Assembly: GCA_002448975.1 (NCBI GenBank)
Contig: DKBO01000194.1
Location: 1 to 8,293 of the forward strand
Source: Nitrospiraceae bacterium UBA6898
Lineage (GTDB): Bacteria > Nitrospirota > Thermodesulfovibrionia > Thermodesulfovibrionales > UBA6898
Length of the DNA stretch: 8,293 nucleotides
Direction: 5' to 3'
This document shows positions 7,093 to 8,293 of the stretch, one piece after another. The position numbers and the translations under genes are program-made. Positions within the stretch are counted from its first letter, which is position 1. Every line of letters starts with the position of its first letter. Under the pieces are notes generated by a model. It searched no databases. It was not told the origin of the DNA and saw only the letters and a program-made list of their open reading frames with translations.

Positions 7093-7214
7093 GTGAGAAA
7101 TCACGCGGGAATATTGCCGCATCTGTTCGTCAACGGCTCCTCAACCGCCAGGAAAGATCAGCGGACGTTCAGCGAATTGCTTCAATATTATGCCATGGAG
7201 CGGTTTCTTTATAG
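7089..7214 (+). pseudogene. Displaced N-terminus of the AbiEii toxin, in another frame
   Basis: From ATG 7089 the frame reads M-S-E-K-S-R-G-N-I-A-A-S-V-R-Q-R-L-L-N and on to residue S24 (7158-7160). I recognise this as the usual start of AbiEii-type toxins (N-I-A-A-S-V-R-Q-R-L-L-N). After that the frame makes no sense and stops at TAG 7212-7214 after 41 codons. The rest of the toxin continues in frame 1 from CGG at 7162 (R-T-F-S-E-L-L-Q-Y-Y-A-M-E-R). One extra base, the G at 7161, or two missing bases there, accounts for the shift. The ATG has the good ribosome site and the ATGA overlap with the antitoxin. Confidence 0.75.
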
Positions 7215-8019
7215 ACTGTCCAAATCGCCTCATGCCGGGCGGTTTATCCTCAAGGGCGCTTTGATGCTGAGAGCATGGCGCTCACCTGAATTCCGCTCCA
7301 CCGTAGACATCGATATGCTGGGCAGAACGAGCAATGAGGCAGCCGATATTGTTGCACAGATCCGGGATATCATTGCTGTAAAGGTAGACCCGGACGGGCT
7401 GACCTTCGATCCGGACTCCATTCAGGCTGAGAGAATTACGGAGGATGCCGACTATGAGGGCATACGGATTCGATTCCGGGGCACACTCGGCTCAGCCAGG
7501 GTCAACATGCAGGTTGACATCGGATTCGGAGATATTGTTTACCCGGGACTGGAAGAGGCCGATTTGCCGACAATCCTCGATTTGCCGGCCCCACGACTCT
7601 TGTGTTACAGCCGCGAAAGTACTATAGCCGAAAAGTTCGAGGCCATGGTGAAACTGCGCGAGCTGAACAGCCGGATGAAGGACTTCTATGACATCTGGCT
7701 GCTATCGAGGCAGTATGATTTCGATGGAGAAAAGCTTGCAGAAGCAATCAGACTTACCTTTGATCATCGCGGCACCGCGCTGTCGAATAAAGTCGTAGCC
7801 TTTACGGAAGAATTCATTGATGCTAAACAGAATCAGTGGAAAGCATTTATGAAGAAGCTGAAACAAGACCACATTCCCTCATCCTTTGCGGATATCGTTA
7901 CAGGGGTCAGTGGTTTCCTTGGTCCAATCGCTGCTGCTCTCTCTGCCGGGACAGCGGTCCCCACCAGATGGATTGCTCCCGGCCCATGGAACAGCGAAGC
8001 TCATCATGAAAAAAGGTGA
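7093..8019 (+). CDS. AbiEii-family nucleotidyltransferase toxin (type IV TA), N-terminal frameshift
   Basis: The 308-codon frame from GTG 7093 carries almost the whole toxin of the DUF1814/AbiEii nucleotidyltransferase family, whose members block growth by nucleotidyl transfer (tRNA in the MenT relatives). Visible motifs are FILKGALML (51-59), the catalytic R-S-T-V-D72-I-D74, V-D142-I-G-F-G-D, TIAEKFEAMV with K181 (177-186) and RMKDFYDIW with K196 and D197 (194-202). The C-terminus ends with the family's R-W-x-x-P-G-P-W-like segment (292-299), so that end is complete. The first 23 residues of this frame are unlike the family: the conserved N-terminus lies in the frame starting at ATG 7089. 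Joined, the protein would be 309-310 residues. As it stands, the main ATG yields a 41-residue peptide, and only weak initiation at GTG 7093 would give a toxin with a foreign N-terminus. Whether it is active is unknown; the core fold and catalytic residues are intact. Confidence 0.82.
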   Translation: MRNHAGILPHLFVNGSSTARKDQRTFSELLQYYAMERFLYRLSKSPHAGRFILKGALMLRAWRSPEFRSTVDIDMLGRTSNEAADIVAQIRDIIAVKVDPDGLTFDPDSIQAERITEDADYEGIRIRFRGTLGSARVNMQVDIGFGDIVYPGLEEADLPTILDLPAPRLLCYSRESTIAEKFEAMVKLRELNSRMKDFYDIWLLSRQYDFDGEKLAEAIRLTFDHRGTALSNKVVAFTEEFIDAKQNQWKAFMKKLKQDHIPSSFADIVTGVSGFLGPIAAALSAGTAVPTRWIAPGPWNSEAHHEKR

Positions 8020-8030
8020 TCTGTTTTTTC
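8008..8030 (+). repeat. A-run/T-run inverted repeat at the toxin stop
   Basis: GAAAAAA (8008-8014) and TTTTTTC (8024-8030) pair across 9 bases that include the toxin stop at 8017-8019. The T-run could help terminate the toxin-antitoxin transcript, but the stem is nearly all A-T and weak. Confidence 0.3.
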
Positions 8031-8233
8031 CATGCTAAAATGCCGCTTCCGAAGAGTATGCCACGGGGAGAAATACTCCTCATGGCAAAATAACGAAGGG
8101 GATCCAGGTACCTGAAATAGTCCATACAGGGGATATAACGGTGAGGGCAACCCTTCGATGAGACTGGCAGAGAGTAAAATGGCAAGCGCGGCAAAAACTA
8201 TCTTAGAGAGCGAACCACAAATTCCCGTTATTA
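8020..8233. other. Spacer between the toxin gene and tRNA-Ala, no gene seen
   Basis: No supported coding region lies here. It holds the second half of the A/T inverted repeat (to 8030) and a strong hairpin at 8059-8087. The short frames that cross into the tRNA on either strand translate tRNA sequence and are artefacts. No T-rich terminator follows the tRNA 3' end on the minus strand apart from a T5 run (plus-strand AAAAA at 8193-8197) without a stem. Confidence 0.5.
8059..8087. repeat. Hairpin with 12-base arms
   Basis: The left arm at 8059-8070 (TGCCACGGGGAG) and the right arm at 8076-8087 (CTCCTCATGGCA) form ten Watson-Crick pairs, one G-T pair and one mismatch, around the loop AAATA. On the plus strand it is followed by AAAA, and on neither strand by a T-run, so it is not a typical intrinsic terminator. 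The role is unknown; it could be an mRNA 3' end stabiliser or a small repeated element. Confidence 0.55.

Positions 8234-8293
<60 letters not shown>

Noticed and set aside
7155..7165. Programmed frameshift signal in the toxin gene
   Set aside because: There is no X-XXY-YYZ slippery heptamer or obvious downstream pseudoknot near the shift; a simple indel or read error is the plainer explanation.

Overview
The window looks like a piece of a Gram-negative bacterial chromosome. The support is a GC-rich exopolysaccharide gene set with periplasm-facing enzymes, strong AGGAGG-type ribosome sites, GTG starts and a bacterial tRNA-Ala with an encoded CCA. The genus cannot be told from the sequence. A Nitrospirota or Desulfobacterota type of host would fit, but this is a weak guess.

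Region 1 (1-436) is an AT-richer, mostly non-coding leader ending in a strong ribosome binding site. Region 2 (437-5941) is a tight same-strand polysaccharide operon of four genes. They are a processive, membrane-bound family-2 glycosyltransferase; a NodB-type polysaccharide deacetylase broken off at its first catalytic motif; an MBOAT O-acyltransferase of the AlgI/DltB type; and a membrane-anchored SGNH-hydrolase-like protein laid out like DltD. Together they would polymerise a glycan across the inner membrane and O-acylate it outside. The deacetylation step has apparently been lost. No export or outer-membrane genes lie in the window.

Region 3 (about 5942-6415) is a dead remnant of an IS256-family insertion sequence: the transposase N-terminus, with a one-base deletion and no catalytic domain. 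Region 4 (6430-8019) is an AbiEi/AbiEii-type (type IV) toxin-antitoxin pair behind a double operator-like site. The nucleotidyltransferase toxin is frameshifted near its N-terminus: the conserved first 24 residues lie in another frame, preceded by the good ribosome site and an ATGA overlap with the antitoxin stop.

Region 5 (8020-8293) is a short spacer with two inverted repeats, then the 3' three-quarters of a minus-strand tRNA-Ala(GGC) cut by the window edge. The tRNA 3' end faces the IS remnant and the toxin-antitoxin genes, the orientation expected for an island next to a tRNA, but no second attachment site was found.

No wholly new system is evident. The points most worth checking are the frameshifted toxin, the paired operator, the large insertion in the glycosyltransferase and the MBOAT/DltD-like pairing beside a decapitated deacetylase.
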